Source: RPQJ01 sp963754125 (GTDB taxonomy: Bacteria; Pseudomonadota; Gammaproteobacteria; Steroidobacterales; Steroidobacteraceae). From it: a DNA stretch of 64,000 bases. Shown here piece after piece: positions 38,184 to 52,545 of the stretch. How positions within the stretch are numbered: the stretch's first letter is position 1; each line of letters starts with the position of its first letter. Below the pieces are notes generated by a model that saw only the letters and a list, made by a program, of their open reading frames with translations, was not told the DNA's origin and did not search any database. The stretch is taken from assembly GCA_963754125.1 (NCBI GenBank), contig CAVWEX010000008.1, positions 1 to 64,000 on the forward strand, given 5' to 3'. The position numbers and the translations under genes were made by a program.

Positions 38184-38383
38184 CGAAGGTCACGGACGGG
38201 CTCCGGGTGAGAAGGTTCGTATATGCGAATGATTCTCATCATCTGGCCTTTCCTTTCCAGATGCAACGCGTCGCGACCTCGGGGCGGGCTCCAAGGTCTG
38301 GGTCCTGCCCGGCCTCCAGAATCGAGCTGCCCACCCCATCTGCGATCGTTGCCGTTCAGCGGGCTAGTGATTCCGGAGACCCC

Positions 38384-38802
38384 ATGGCACGGCTCGAAGG
38401 CAAGGTTGCTCATCATCACCGACGGCACAGCGCTCGGGCAGCATCATCAACAACGGCTCGGTGGCGGGACTGCGCGGGGGACGGTCCTCGTCGTTGGTCT
38501 ACTCGGCGGCGAAGGCCGCGATGATCCACCTCACGCGCTGCGTGGCGATGCAGCTCGGCGAGCGGGCCGAGCGGACCGCGGAGGTCGCGCAGGCGGCGCT
38601 CGCCGCGGCGCAGCCCGTCCCCTGCGCGGGTCTGCCGGATGACATTGCCCTCGCGGCCGTGTTCCTCGCGAGCAACGAGTCGAGCTTCGTGAACGGAAAC
38701 GACTTCGTGGTGGACGGCGGCCTGACGGGAGGGCAGCGCTGGATTGAACAGCAGGCGCGGCTCGAGGCCATGGGCGCTGCACTCCGCGCTCATTCGGGCT
38801 GA
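38384..38802 (+). pseudogene. short-chain dehydrogenase with internal segments missing
   Basis: The ends and middle of an SDR are recognisable. MARLEGKV with IITDGTALG is the start of the Rossmann fold. GSIINNGSVAGLRGG carries the catalytic Ser, VYSAAKAAMIHLTRCVAMQL is the YxxxK motif, and AGLPDDIALAAVFLASNESS with FVNGNDFVVDGGLTGG is the family C-terminus. About 110 residues between the Gly-rich start and the Ser strand are absent, as are about 30 between MQLGERAE and AEVAQAAL, where the NxICPG loop should be. Frame changes also occur near 38405-38450. Such a protein cannot bind NAD(P) normally, so it is a pseudogene or an assembly collapse. Confidence 0.7.
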
Positions 38803-38904
38803 GCGAACCGGCACGCCGTCCCGACAGTAGGTTCTGTCGGTCAAGATCGCAATCGAATCGGCTGGCCTGAATCTCCGTCGCGCCGCGGCGCGAAGCGCCT
38901 CGGC

Positions 38905-39954
38905 ATGCATGTCGTCTGGTTCAAGCGTGACCTGCGCGTTCACGACCACGCGCCGCTCGTGGAGGCGGCGCGGGCTGGGCGCGTGTTGCCGCTGTATGTG
39001 TTCGAGCCCGAAATCATCGGCGCTCCCGACTACGCTGTGCAGCATCTCGAGTTCACCCGCGAGTGCCTCGCCGATCTCGATCGCGATCTCACCGCCGCCG
39101 GCGCACCGCTGGTGCGGCTTTGCGGGCCGATGCCCGATGTGCTTGCCCGCCTTCACGAGCGCACGCCCATCGAGTCGTTGTGGAGCCACGAGGAGACCGG
39201 CAATGACCTGACCTACGCCCGCGACCGGCGCGTTCACGCGTGGTGCCGTGAGCAAAGCGTGCCTTGGCACGAGCGGCCGCAGAGTGGCGTGGTGCGCCGG
39301 CTCGACACCCGCGACCGCTGGGCCGACCGATGGGAAGTTCGCATGTCGCAGCCGGTGCTGGCGCCGCCACGACGGCTGTCGCCGGCGCAGGTGGATCGCA
39401 CCGGCTTTGCGACGGATCTGCCGGCGGAGCTGCGCCCTCACGGCAAGGACAAGCCCGCCCGCCAGCGTGGCGGACGCGACGCCGCCGAGGGTCTGCTTGC
39501 GACCTTCCTCGACGGTCGCGCCTGCGACTACCGCAGCTTGATGTCGAGCCCGCTCACGGCCGAGTCAGCCTGCTCACGGCTCAGCCCTTACTTCGCGTGC
39601 GGCACCCTTTCGATCCGCGAGGCGACGCAGGCCGCTCGACAACGCCGTGCAGAGCTCATCGCCCGGCCCGGGCCGCAGCCGCCGCGCGGCCTGCTCGCCG
39701 GACTCGCGAGCTTCGAGGGCCGGCTGCATTGGCACTGCCAGCAGATGGCGTGCACCTGGCAACGGGTGCGCGACAACGCGGTAAGCAGCGCCTCACGCGT
39801 GACGGCGCGTCGTGCGCGATCCGCCGTCCGACCCGACGCAGGGCTCGCTGCCGCTGGACCGGGTCACAGTCCCCGCGGGAGGGGTCGCGTATCGTCGAGG
39901 GTGGAGGAACACCCAGCGCTATGCGACCGGACGAGCCCGTATCCCGAATCATGA
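38905..39954 (+). pseudogene. DNA photolyase/cryptochrome, C-terminally truncated
   Basis: The first 290 residues are a good photolyase-family N-terminus: VVWFKRDLRVHDHAPLVEAA, LPLYVFEPEIIGAPDY, ESLWSHEETGNDLTYARDRR, SCSRLSPYFACG-like SRLSPYFACGTLSIREA and LASFEGRLHWHC. After about 39755 the sequence no longer matches the FAD-binding C-terminal domain (no Trp-rich region, no WMHNR-type motif) and becomes Arg-rich to the stop at 39954. The missing half binds FAD, so the product should be inactive. The sequence after the break runs without a gap into the promoter region of the CBS gene, suggesting a deletion. Confidence 0.75.
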
Positions 39955-40688
39955 CCGAAGCGGTGGTGGCGATCGAAGTCGATCGCCCGGCCAGCGAGGT
40001 GCTCGACTGCTTCCTGCAGTACCCGATCCACCACCTTCCCGTGGTGCGTGCCGGCCGGCTGGTGGGCATGCTGAGTTCGGCCGACGTGATGAAGCTCGAG
40101 TTCTTCATGCCGAGGGCTGCCGCGGAAAGCGCGCGGTTCCTCGACTCGCGCGTCACCATCGAGCGGCTGATGCGCACGCCGGTGATCAGCGTCCTGGCGG
40201 CCACCAGCATCGCCGAGGCGGCCGAGCGGATGGTCGGGGCAGGCGTGCACGCCGTGCCGGTCGTGGACGAGGACGATCGCGTGCTCGGGCTCGTGACGAC
40301 CACCGACGTCATTCGCAGCCTGCTGCACGGCGTGCCGCGGCGGGGCACGGTGCCGCCGCCGCGGACCCTGGAGCAGCCGCCGACCGACGACTCGTACGAC
40401 GAGCCGCAGTATCACCGCCGGCCGACCGACACCGAGTACCGGACGGCGCTGCGCACGGCGGAGGAGCTGCACGTGGAGGAACGCGACCCGCGTTACCTCG
40501 GCAAGACGCTCCTGTACCTCGACCAGCGCCGCAGCAGTCTCGAACAGGTGCTCAAGCTGGCCGACCGCTTCCTGCGCACCGGGCAGGACGAGCAGACGCA
40601 CGCGCTGCTGCTGAAGAGCATCCACGCTGCGAAGCGGGCCGAGGAGCACGCCACCGGCCAGGCACGCGTGCCGTTTCCGCTCGAGTGA
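39921..40688 (+). CDS. CBS-domain protein with helical C-terminus
   Basis: A 255-residue protein. CBS repeat one: PVSRIMTEAVVAIEVDRPAS with GMLSSADVMKLEF. CBS repeat two: LMRTPVISVLAATSIAEAAE with GLVTTTDVIRSLL. After a Pro-rich linker a helical region (EYRTALRTAEELHVEERDPR; LYLDQRRSSLEQVLKLADRF) may mediate oligomerisation. ATG 39921 has GGAGGA-like sequence at 39902-39908. CBS modules sense adenylates; the effector here is unknown. Its start overlaps the tail of the photolyase remnant. Confidence 0.85.
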   Translation: MRPDEPVSRIMTEAVVAIEVDRPASEVLDCFLQYPIHHLPVVRAGRLVGMLSSADVMKLEFFMPRAAAESARFLDSRVTIERLMRTPVISVLAATSIAEAAERMVGAGVHAVPVVDEDDRVLGLVTTTDVIRSLLHGVPRRGTVPPPRTLEQPPTDDSYDEPQYHRRPTDTEYRTALRTAEELHVEERDPRYLGKTLLYLDQRRSSLEQVLKLADRFLRTGQDEQTHALLLKSIHAAKRAEEHATGQARVPFPLE

Positions 40689-40738
40689 AGGTCACGGCCG
40701 CCGGCGGGCCGCGATTCATCCGCGACCGACCCGCGGGC

Positions 40739-42785
40739 TCAGAGGCTCGCCGCCAGCCGCGTGCCCTGCTCGATGGCCCGCTTGGCGTCGAGCTCGGCGG
40801 CCACGTCCGCGCCGCCGATCAGGTGGACGTCGAGGCCCTTCGCGCGCAGCGGCTCGGCGAGCTCGCGGGCCGGCTCCTGCCCGGCGCACAGCACGACGGT
40901 GTCCACCTCGAGGAGCTGCGGCTTCTCGCGCGCCTCGCCGTAGCTCACGTGCAGGCCGCGCGCGTCGATGCGCTCGTAGTTCACGCCGCCGATCATCTCG
41001 ACGCGCTTCATCTTGAGCTGTGCGCGGTGGATCCAGCCGGTGGTCTTGCCGAGGCCCTTGCCGAGCGGCGCGGCCTTGCGCTGCAGCAGGTACACCTGCC
41101 GCGCGGGCGGCGTGAGTTCCGGCCGGCCGAGGCCGCCGCGCGCGACCGCCGGATCCGCCACGCCCCATTCGCGCAGCCACGCCGCCGTGTCGAGCGTGGT
41201 CGAGTGGCCTTCGCTCACGAGGTACTCGCTCACGTCGAAGCCGATGCCGCCGGCGCCGATGACCGCGACGCGCGGGCCCGCCGGCCGGCCGTGCAGCAGC
41301 AGGTCCACGTAGGAGAGCACCCTACCCTTGGCACGGAACTCCGCCGCACCCTCGATGCGCGGGTCGCGCGGCGTGACGCCCGTGGCGAGCACCACGGCGT
41401 CGTAGCCGCCCGCGGCGAGCTCGTCCGCCGCGACCCGGCGGCCGAGCGCGAGGCGCACGCCGGTGATCTCGATGCGGCGGCGGAAATAGCGCAGCGTCTC
41501 GTCGAACTCCTCCTTGCCGGGGATGCGCCTGGCCATGTTGAACTGGCCGCCGATCTCGCCCGCGGCCTCGAACAGGTCCACCGCGTGGCCGCGCTCGGCG
41601 AGCGTCGTGGCGCAGGCGAGGCCCGCCGGGCCGGCGCCCACCACGGCGAGGCGCTTGCGCGCGGCGGCGGGCCGGATCACGAGTTCCGTCTCGAACGCCG
41701 CGCGCGGGTTGACGAGGCAGGAGGCGATCCTGCGCTGGAAGACGTGGTCGAGGCAGGCCTGGTTGCAGGCGATGCAGGTGTTGATCTCGTCGGCACGCCC
41801 GGCCGCGGCCTTGTTCACGAACTCGGCGTCGGCGAGCAGCGGCCGCGCCATCGAGACCATGTCGGCGCTGCCGTCGGCGAGCACCTGCTCGGCGACGTCG
41901 GGCGCGTTGATGCGGTTGGTGGTGCAGAGCGGGATCGCGACCTCGCCCTTGAGCTTCTTCGTCACCCAGGCGAAGGCCGCGCGCGGCACCGAGGTGGCGA
42001 TGGTCGGGATGCGCGCCTCGTGCCAGCCGATGCCGGTGTTGATGATCGTGGCGCCGGCGCGCTCGATGGCCTTCGCGAGCGTCACCACCTCGTCCCAGGA
42101 ACTGCCGTCCGGCACGAGGTCGAGCATCGAGAGGCGGTAGACGATGATGAAGTCGCGGCCCACGGCCTCGCGCGTGCGCTCGACGATCTCCACCGGCAGG
42201 CGCATGCGGTTCTCGAAGCTGCCGCCCCACTCGTCGCTGCGGCGGTTGGTGTGCGCGGCGATGAACTGGTTGATGAAGTAGCCCTCGGAGCCCATCACCT
42301 CGACGCCGTCGTAGCCGGCCTCGCGGGCGAGCCGGGCGCAGCGCACGAAGCCGCGGATCTGCCGCTCGACGCCGCGCGCCGTCAGCGCCCGCGGCGTGAA
42401 GGGCGTGATCGGCGACTTGAGTCGCGAAGGCGCCACCGCGAGCGGGTGGTAGCCGTAGCGGCCGGTGTGCAGGATCTGCAGCGCGATCGCGCCGCCCTCG
42501 GCGTGCACGGCGTCGGTGATCGGACGGTGCTTTGCCGCCGCCCCGCGCGTCGTGAGGCGCCCGGAGAACGGCGCCGCCCAGCCCTCGATGTTGGGCGCGA
42601 AGCCGCCGGTGACGATGAGCCCGACGCCGCCCACGCGCGCGCTCGGCGAAATAGGCGGTGAGGCGGTGGAAGTGCTTCGAGTCGTCCTCGAGGCCGGTGT
42701 GCATCGAGCCCATCAGCACCCGGTTGCGCAGCCGGGTGAATCCGAGGTCGAGCGGGGCGAGCAGGTGCGGGTAGGGAACGGTCAT
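40739..42785 (-). CDS. FadH-like NADPH:2,4-dienoyl-CoA reductase family oxidoreductase, one apparent frameshift
   Basis: About 681 residues in two parts. An OYE-type TIM barrel binds FMN (LGFTRLRNRVLMGSMHTGLE; GYFINQFIAAHTNRRSDEWG). A 4Fe-4S site follows (CIACNQACLDHVFQRRIASC). The FAD/NAD(P) part has RLAVVGAGPAGLACATTLAE and VAVIGAGGIGFDVSEYL. This is the build of FadH, which reduces dienoyl-CoA esters in fatty-acid oxidation. The first 50 residues from ATG 42785 (FAERA) lie in another frame; removing one G from a GGG run near 42638 gives AERARGGVGLIVTGG, matching the E. coli FadH spacing exactly. That points to a one-base insertion error. Confidence 0.88.
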
Positions 42786-42796
42786 GGTGCGTCGCC

Positions 42797-43798
42797 TCAG
42801 AGGAGCTTCGTGCCGGCCCAGTAGGCGGCAGCCGCCATCAGGGCCGCGGCCGGCATGGTGATGATCCAGGCCACGACGATGTTCCCGGCCACGCCCCAGC
42901 GCACGGCGCGGGTGCGCTGGGCCGAGCCGACGCCGACGATGGCGCCGGTGATCGTGTGCGTGGTGGAGACGGGGATGCCGAGGCTGGAAGCGAGGAACAG
43001 CGTGATGGCGCCGCCGGTCTCGGCCGCGAAGCCCCCCTGGGGCCGCAGCTTGGTGATCTTCTGGCCCATGGTCTTCACGATGCGCCAGCCGCCGAACATG
43101 GTGCCGAGCGCGATCGCGGTGTAGCAGCTCACGATCACCCAGGCCGGCAGGTGGTCTCGCGTAGTGACTCCGGCGGCAATGAGCAGCAGCCAGATGATGC
43201 CCATGGTCTTCTGCGCGTCGTTGCTGCCGTGCCCGATGCTGTAGGCCGCGGCGGAGGCGAGCTGCAGCCGGCGGAACCAGCGGTCCACCTTGCGCGGTGC
43301 CGCGCGGATGCAGGCCCAGGACACGCCGACCATGAGCAGTCCCCCGAGCAGCATGCCGAGCAGCGGCGAGACGAAGATGAACGCCGCGGTCTTCAGGATG
43401 CCCGGGGCGAGCAGCGGTGCCGTCCCCGCCTTGGCGATGGTGGCGCCGATCAGTCCGCCGATCAGGGCGTGTGAGGAACTCGAGGGTATGCCGTAATACC
43501 AGGTGATCACGTTCCAGGTGATGGCGCCGATGAGCGCACCGAAGATCACGTAGTGGTCCACGGCCACCGGGTCCACGATGCCCTTGCCGACCATGGCCGC
43601 GACCTTCAGGTGGAAGATGAAGATGGCGACGAAGTTGAAGAACGCCGCCCAGATGACCGCCTGGTAGGGCCGCAGCACGCCGGTCGAGACGACGGTCGCG
43701 ATCGAGTTCGCGGCGTCGTGGAAGCCGTTCATGAAGTCGAAGACGAGCGCCAGCACCACCAGCAGCACGAGCGTCCCGAACGCGAACTGCAGGTCCAT
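42797..43798 (-). CDS. pitA: low-affinity inorganic phosphate transporter
   Basis: A 333-residue PiT-family permease with about ten membrane helices and the two inverted-repeat signatures: FDFMNGFHDAANSIATVVST near the N-terminus and SIGHGSNDAQKTMGIIWLLL in the middle. PiT proteins take up metal-phosphate with protons. It is 2 bp downstream of the DUF47 gene, the usual arrangement in which the DUF47 (PhoU-like) protein modulates the transporter. Clean and complete; shorter than E. coli PitA, as are other DUF47-linked members. Confidence 0.93.
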   Translation of the reverse strand: MDLQFAFGTLVLLVVLALVFDFMNGFHDAANSIATVVSTGVLRPYQAVIWAAFFNFVAIFIFHLKVAAMVGKGIVDPVAVDHYVIFGALIGAITWNVITWYYGIPSSSSHALIGGLIGATIAKAGTAPLLAPGILKTAAFIFVSPLLGMLLGGLLMVGVSWACIRAAPRKVDRWFRRLQLASAAAYSIGHGSNDAQKTMGIIWLLLIAAGVTTRDHLPAWVIVSCYTAIALGTMFGGWRIVKTMGQKITKLRPQGGFAAETGGAITLFLASSLGIPVSTTHTITGAIVGVGSAQRTRAVRWGVAGNIVVAWIITMPAAALMAAAAYWAGTKLL

Positions 43799-43800
43799 GC

Positions 43801-44442
43801 TCAGACGTTCTCGACCACGACGGCCTCGATGATGTTGGCGACGTCCTGGCACTTGTCGATCGCGTTCTCGAGGTATTCGTACACGTTCTTGTGCTTGATG
43901 AGCTGGCGGACGTCCTGCTCCTCGCGGAAGAGCTTCGAGATGCCCGCGCGCATCACGGAGTCGGCCTCGCTCTCGTAAGCATCGATCTCCTGCGCGAGCG
44001 CGAGTGCCCTCGGCGCGTTGTCCATGGACGACAGCAGCGCGACCGCCGCCTGCACGCGGGTGCAGCAGGCGTCGAGCAGCTCGGCCATGCGCGGCGCCTC
44101 GGGCGGCAGAACCTGGATGTCGAACAGGTGCATGGACTCCGCCGCGTCCTGGATGAGGTCGAGGATGTCGTCCATCCCCGAGATCAGACGGTGGATGTCG
44201 TTGCGGTCGAACGGCGTGATGAACGTCGAGTGCAGCAGCGAGACCGTCTCGTATGTGATCTTGTCGGCGCTACGCTCGATGTCCCCGATCTGCTGGATGA
44301 GCGCCGCGCGCCGCTCGGTGTCCGCGTAGTCCCGGACGAGGTCGGCGGCGGCCCGACCGCCGGCGGCAATCAGGTCCGCGTGCTGGTTGAATAGCGCGAA
44401 AAACCGCGCTTCGCGCGGCATCAGGGCGGACAGGAACCGCAT
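43801..44442 (-). CDS. DUF47 (PhoU-like) phosphate transport regulator
   Basis: A 213-residue all-helical protein of the TIGR00153/DUF47 family. Metal-binding PhoU-like segments are IQQIGDIERSADKITYETVS and AQEIDAYESEADSVMRAGIS, and the C-terminus YEYLENAIDKCQDVANIIEA is typical. It probably regulates or stabilises the adjacent PiT transporter. It is divergent from uvrA, with 111 bp between starts. Confidence 0.92.
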   Translation of the reverse strand: MRFLSALMPREARFFALFNQHADLIAAGGRAAADLVRDYADTERRAALIQQIGDIERSADKITYETVSLLHSTFITPFDRNDIHRLISGMDDILDLIQDAAESMHLFDIQVLPPEAPRMAELLDACCTRVQAAVALLSSMDNAPRALALAQEIDAYESEADSVMRAGISKLFREEQDVRQLIKHKNVYEYLENAIDKCQDVANIIEAVVVENV

Positions 44443-44553
44443 GTGCGTATCCGGAGAATCTTCGAGTCGTTGTGCCGCGAAGTATCCGCGATCGGGGCGG
44501 ATCGTGGTAGCGTGATCCCGACGGGCTGCCCCCCTCTGGAGCGCCCGTACCCC

Positions 44554-50045
<5,492 letters not shown>

Positions 50046-50102
50046 CGCAGGTCGCCTGCGCCGGTGGCCGGCGCGGCGGCCAGCCCGGTCGGCCCGGCCC
50101 GG

Positions 50103-50438
50103 GCGTCGGAAAAGGACTCGCGCCGGCCCGCTAGATGCGGGCCTCTGCGAATCCTTTCCCGACGCTGGACACGCGGCGCCTGAGCGAGTGGCCGCCGAGC
50201 CGGCCACTCGCACGGCGCAAGCGACGTCTACCGGATCATGCGTGTCGGGCGGCGGCGTCGAACGGGGACTGCGCGGTCGATTCGCGCGCGGAACCCGACG
50301 CTGAATCCGGCAAACGCCGCGTGCGCCGTGCGAGCCGGTCCCCCGGCTCGCTCAGGCGCGTAATGTCCGGCGCCGTTCCGGGGTTGCGTAGGGCGCGCCT
50401 ATTTCCGAGCGCGCCCGCAGCAACTCCAGAACGGCGCC
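50103..50438 (+). repeat. structured intergenic element, copy 1
   Basis: A 336-bp element with four hairpins: H1 50103-50165 (19-bp outer stem), H2 50176-50218, H3 50323-50359 and H4 50369-50438. A variable 104-bp centre lies between H2 and H3. H2 and H3 are mirror versions of each other (GCGCCTGAGCGAG versus GCGCCGTGCGAG starts), so the element is an inverted pair of two-hairpin modules. H4 arms are GGCGCCGTTCCGGGGTTGC and GCAACTCCAGAACGGCGCC. It lies between uvrA and the M48 protease gene. Two more copies follow in this window. Confidence 0.85.
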
Positions 50439-50476
50439 AGCAACTTCAGCAACCGCCGCAACCGCGTCGAGCCGGC

Positions 50477-52042
50477 TCACTGCGCCGGACGCGCGCCCTC
50501 GACCTTCCACTTCACGTAGCGCAGCACCTCGCCGCTGTCGAACGGGCCGAGCGAGGTACGCACGTTCACGGACTTGCGGCCCGGGATGACGTTGCCGCCG
50601 GTGCCGACGCGCTCGGGGCCGTACACGGTGCGGCCGGACTGGTCCACTACGCCGACGACGAGCGTGACGTTGCTCACCGGAGTCGTCGTGCGGTTGCCGA
50701 TCGTAAGCCACACGCGTCCCTGGTTGTCGAGCTGCGGCTGGATGGACAGGTACGTCTCCGGGTTCTGCGCGAGGTCGAGCCGAACGAGGCGTGCGAGCGC
50801 CTCCGCGCCGACCGGCGACTTCGAGCCCGCAGCCAGCTTGTAGAGCTCCACCGCACCCGCCGTGTTGCCGCCGTCCTCGTAGACACGGCCGAGGTAATAG
50901 GCGCCGGGCGCGGTCGGCAGCAGGTCCATGCTGCGCTTCAGCAGCGGCTCGGCCGCGGCGCGGTTGCCGAGCTGATACTGCGCCACGCCTGCCTGGACCA
51001 TCGGCTTGAAGTAGCCTGGGTCGAGCTGGCCGGCCTTCTGGAAATAGGGAAGCGCGGCGCGCGGGTTCTTCTCCGCCATCGCGAGATCGCCGAGCAGGCC
51101 GTGGAAGCGCGACTCGCGCGGCTCCATCTTCGCGGCCTCGCTGGCCAGCCGGCGGGCGGTCGCATAGTCGCCCTTGTTCGCGGCGGCGAGCGCCTGCTGG
51201 TGCTTCTCGTAGGCCGGCGCCGCGCGCTTGAGACCGGCCACCGCGGCCTGGTATCGATCCTTGCCGAGGTCCCCGCCCGGTCCACCCATCGCCGTCATCG
51301 TGCGCCGGTTCGCGTCCACGCGTTCCTGCGAGGGTGGATGGCTCGCGAACAGGCCCGTCATCCAGTCCTGCTCGGTGCCGGCCGAGTACTTGCGCACGAA
51401 CAGCTCCTGCAGCGAGACGGCCGCCTGCAGGTCGTAGCCCGCGAGCTTCATGTACTTCATGCCGTAGTGGTCGGACTCGAGCTCGTCGTCGCGGCCGTAC
51501 TTGGCCTGCAGCATCTGTGCGCCGACCGCCGCGCCCTGGCCCACCACCTGCCCGAGCTCCGAGCCGCCGTACACTGCCGCACCGATGCTTGCGACGGCCG
51601 CGCCGATCTGCATGAGCTGGCCCTTCTCCATCTGCTGCGCACCGTGCCGCGCGGCCGCGTGCACGATCTCGTGGCCGAGCACGGCCGCGAGCTCGGCCTC
51701 GTTCTGCAGCTCGACGAGCAGGCCGCGGTTGATGGCGATCTTGCCGCCCGGCAGCGCCCAGGCGTTGAGCTCGCCGCTGTTGAGCACCACGAATTCGTAG
51801 GGCAGCGGGCGGTCGGCCACGGCAGCGAGCCGGTTGCCGACCTGCCGCACGTACTCGGTGACGCGCGGGTCGGTGACGTAATCGCCGCCCTGCGACTGCC
51901 GCGACGGCGCGTAGTACTGCTGGCCGAGCTGGATCTCCTTCCCCTCGGAGATCATCTGTATCTCCTTGCGGCCGGTGACGGGATTGGTCGCGCAACCGGT
52001 GAGCGCGGCGACGACGGCGAGCAGTGCGAGCAGGTGACGCAT
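50477..52042 (-). CDS. M48 metalloprotease lipoprotein with TPR repeats (BepA-like)
   Basis: A 521-residue protein. The lipoprotein signal ends AALTGCA; it is probably anchored in the periplasm. The M48 zinc motif is VLGHEIVHAAARHG (about residue 124) and the third ligand Glu is in DDELESDHYGMKYM. TPR-like helices follow (ALAAANKGDYATARRLASEA; LLGDLAMAEKNPRAALPYFQ) and a C-terminal beta domain (VWLTIGNRTTTPVSNVTLVV). Relatives such as BepA supervise assembly and degradation of outer-membrane proteins. The gene is bracketed by inverted copies of the structured element. Confidence 0.9.
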   Translation of the reverse strand: MRHLLALLAVVAALTGCATNPVTGRKEIQMISEGKEIQLGQQYYAPSRQSQGGDYVTDPRVTEYVRQVGNRLAAVADRPLPYEFVVLNSGELNAWALPGGKIAINRGLLVELQNEAELAAVLGHEIVHAAARHGAQQMEKGQLMQIGAAVASIGAAVYGGSELGQVVGQGAAVGAQMLQAKYGRDDELESDHYGMKYMKLAGYDLQAAVSLQELFVRKYSAGTEQDWMTGLFASHPPSQERVDANRRTMTAMGGPGGDLGKDRYQAAVAGLKRAAPAYEKHQQALAAANKGDYATARRLASEAAKMEPRESRFHGLLGDLAMAEKNPRAALPYFQKAGQLDPGYFKPMVQAGVAQYQLGNRAAAEPLLKRSMDLLPTAPGAYYLGRVYEDGGNTAGAVELYKLAAGSKSPVGAEALARLVRLDLAQNPETYLSIQPQLDNQGRVWLTIGNRTTTPVSNVTLVVGVVDQSGRTVYGPERVGTGGNVIPGRKSVNVRTSLGPFDSGEVLRYVKWKVEGARPAQ

Positions 52043-52132
52043 GACGAGTCCTCCGATGCTAGGAGTCTGCCAGAGGCAGGGCCCACGGCGGAGGCGTTCG
52101 CAGGAGCAACGGCGACGGTTGCGGTGGTTGCG

Positions 52133-52468
52133 GGCGTCGGGCTGGGGTTACTGCGGGCGCGCGAGGAGATAGGCGCGCCCTTCGCAACCCCGGCCCGACG
52201 CCGGACACCCGGCGCCTGGGCGAGCCGAGGACCGGCTCGCACGGCGCACGCAACGTCCACCGGATCCGGCGTGGAGATCGGTGCACGAATCGCCGGCACA
52301 GTCGCGACGGGCAACCGCTGCAGGATCACGTTTGATGCGGTAGACGCTTCCTGCGCCGTGCGAGTGGCCGGCTCGGCGGCCACTCGCCCAGGCGCCGCGT
52401 GTCCAGCGTCGGGAAAGGGTTCGCAGAGGCCCGCATCCAGCGGGCCGGCGCGAATCCTTTCCCGACGC
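52133..52468 (-). repeat. structured intergenic element, copy 2 (inverted)
   Basis: The same 336-bp element as at 50103, in opposite orientation: H4 52133-52202, H3 52211-52247, H2 52353-52395, H1 52406-52468. H4 arms, in plus-strand order, are GGCGTCGGGCTGGGGTTAC and GCAACCCCGGCCCGACGCC. Positions 5-10 differ from copy 1 but stay complementary. An extra solitary H1 arm is present at 52489-52507. It lies between the M48 protease and avtA. Confidence 0.85.
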
Positions 52469-52545
52469 TGCCACCGACCGCAACCGGTGCGAATCCTCTC
52501 CCGACGCCGCCACAAGACCGAGCGGGCCAGCGCGGACGGCGGACC

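Noticed and set aside
50103..50438. Reading the hairpin element as an integron attC site or a terminator
   Set aside because: There are no attC core boxes and no T-run; four hairpins and three dispersed copies do not fit either class.
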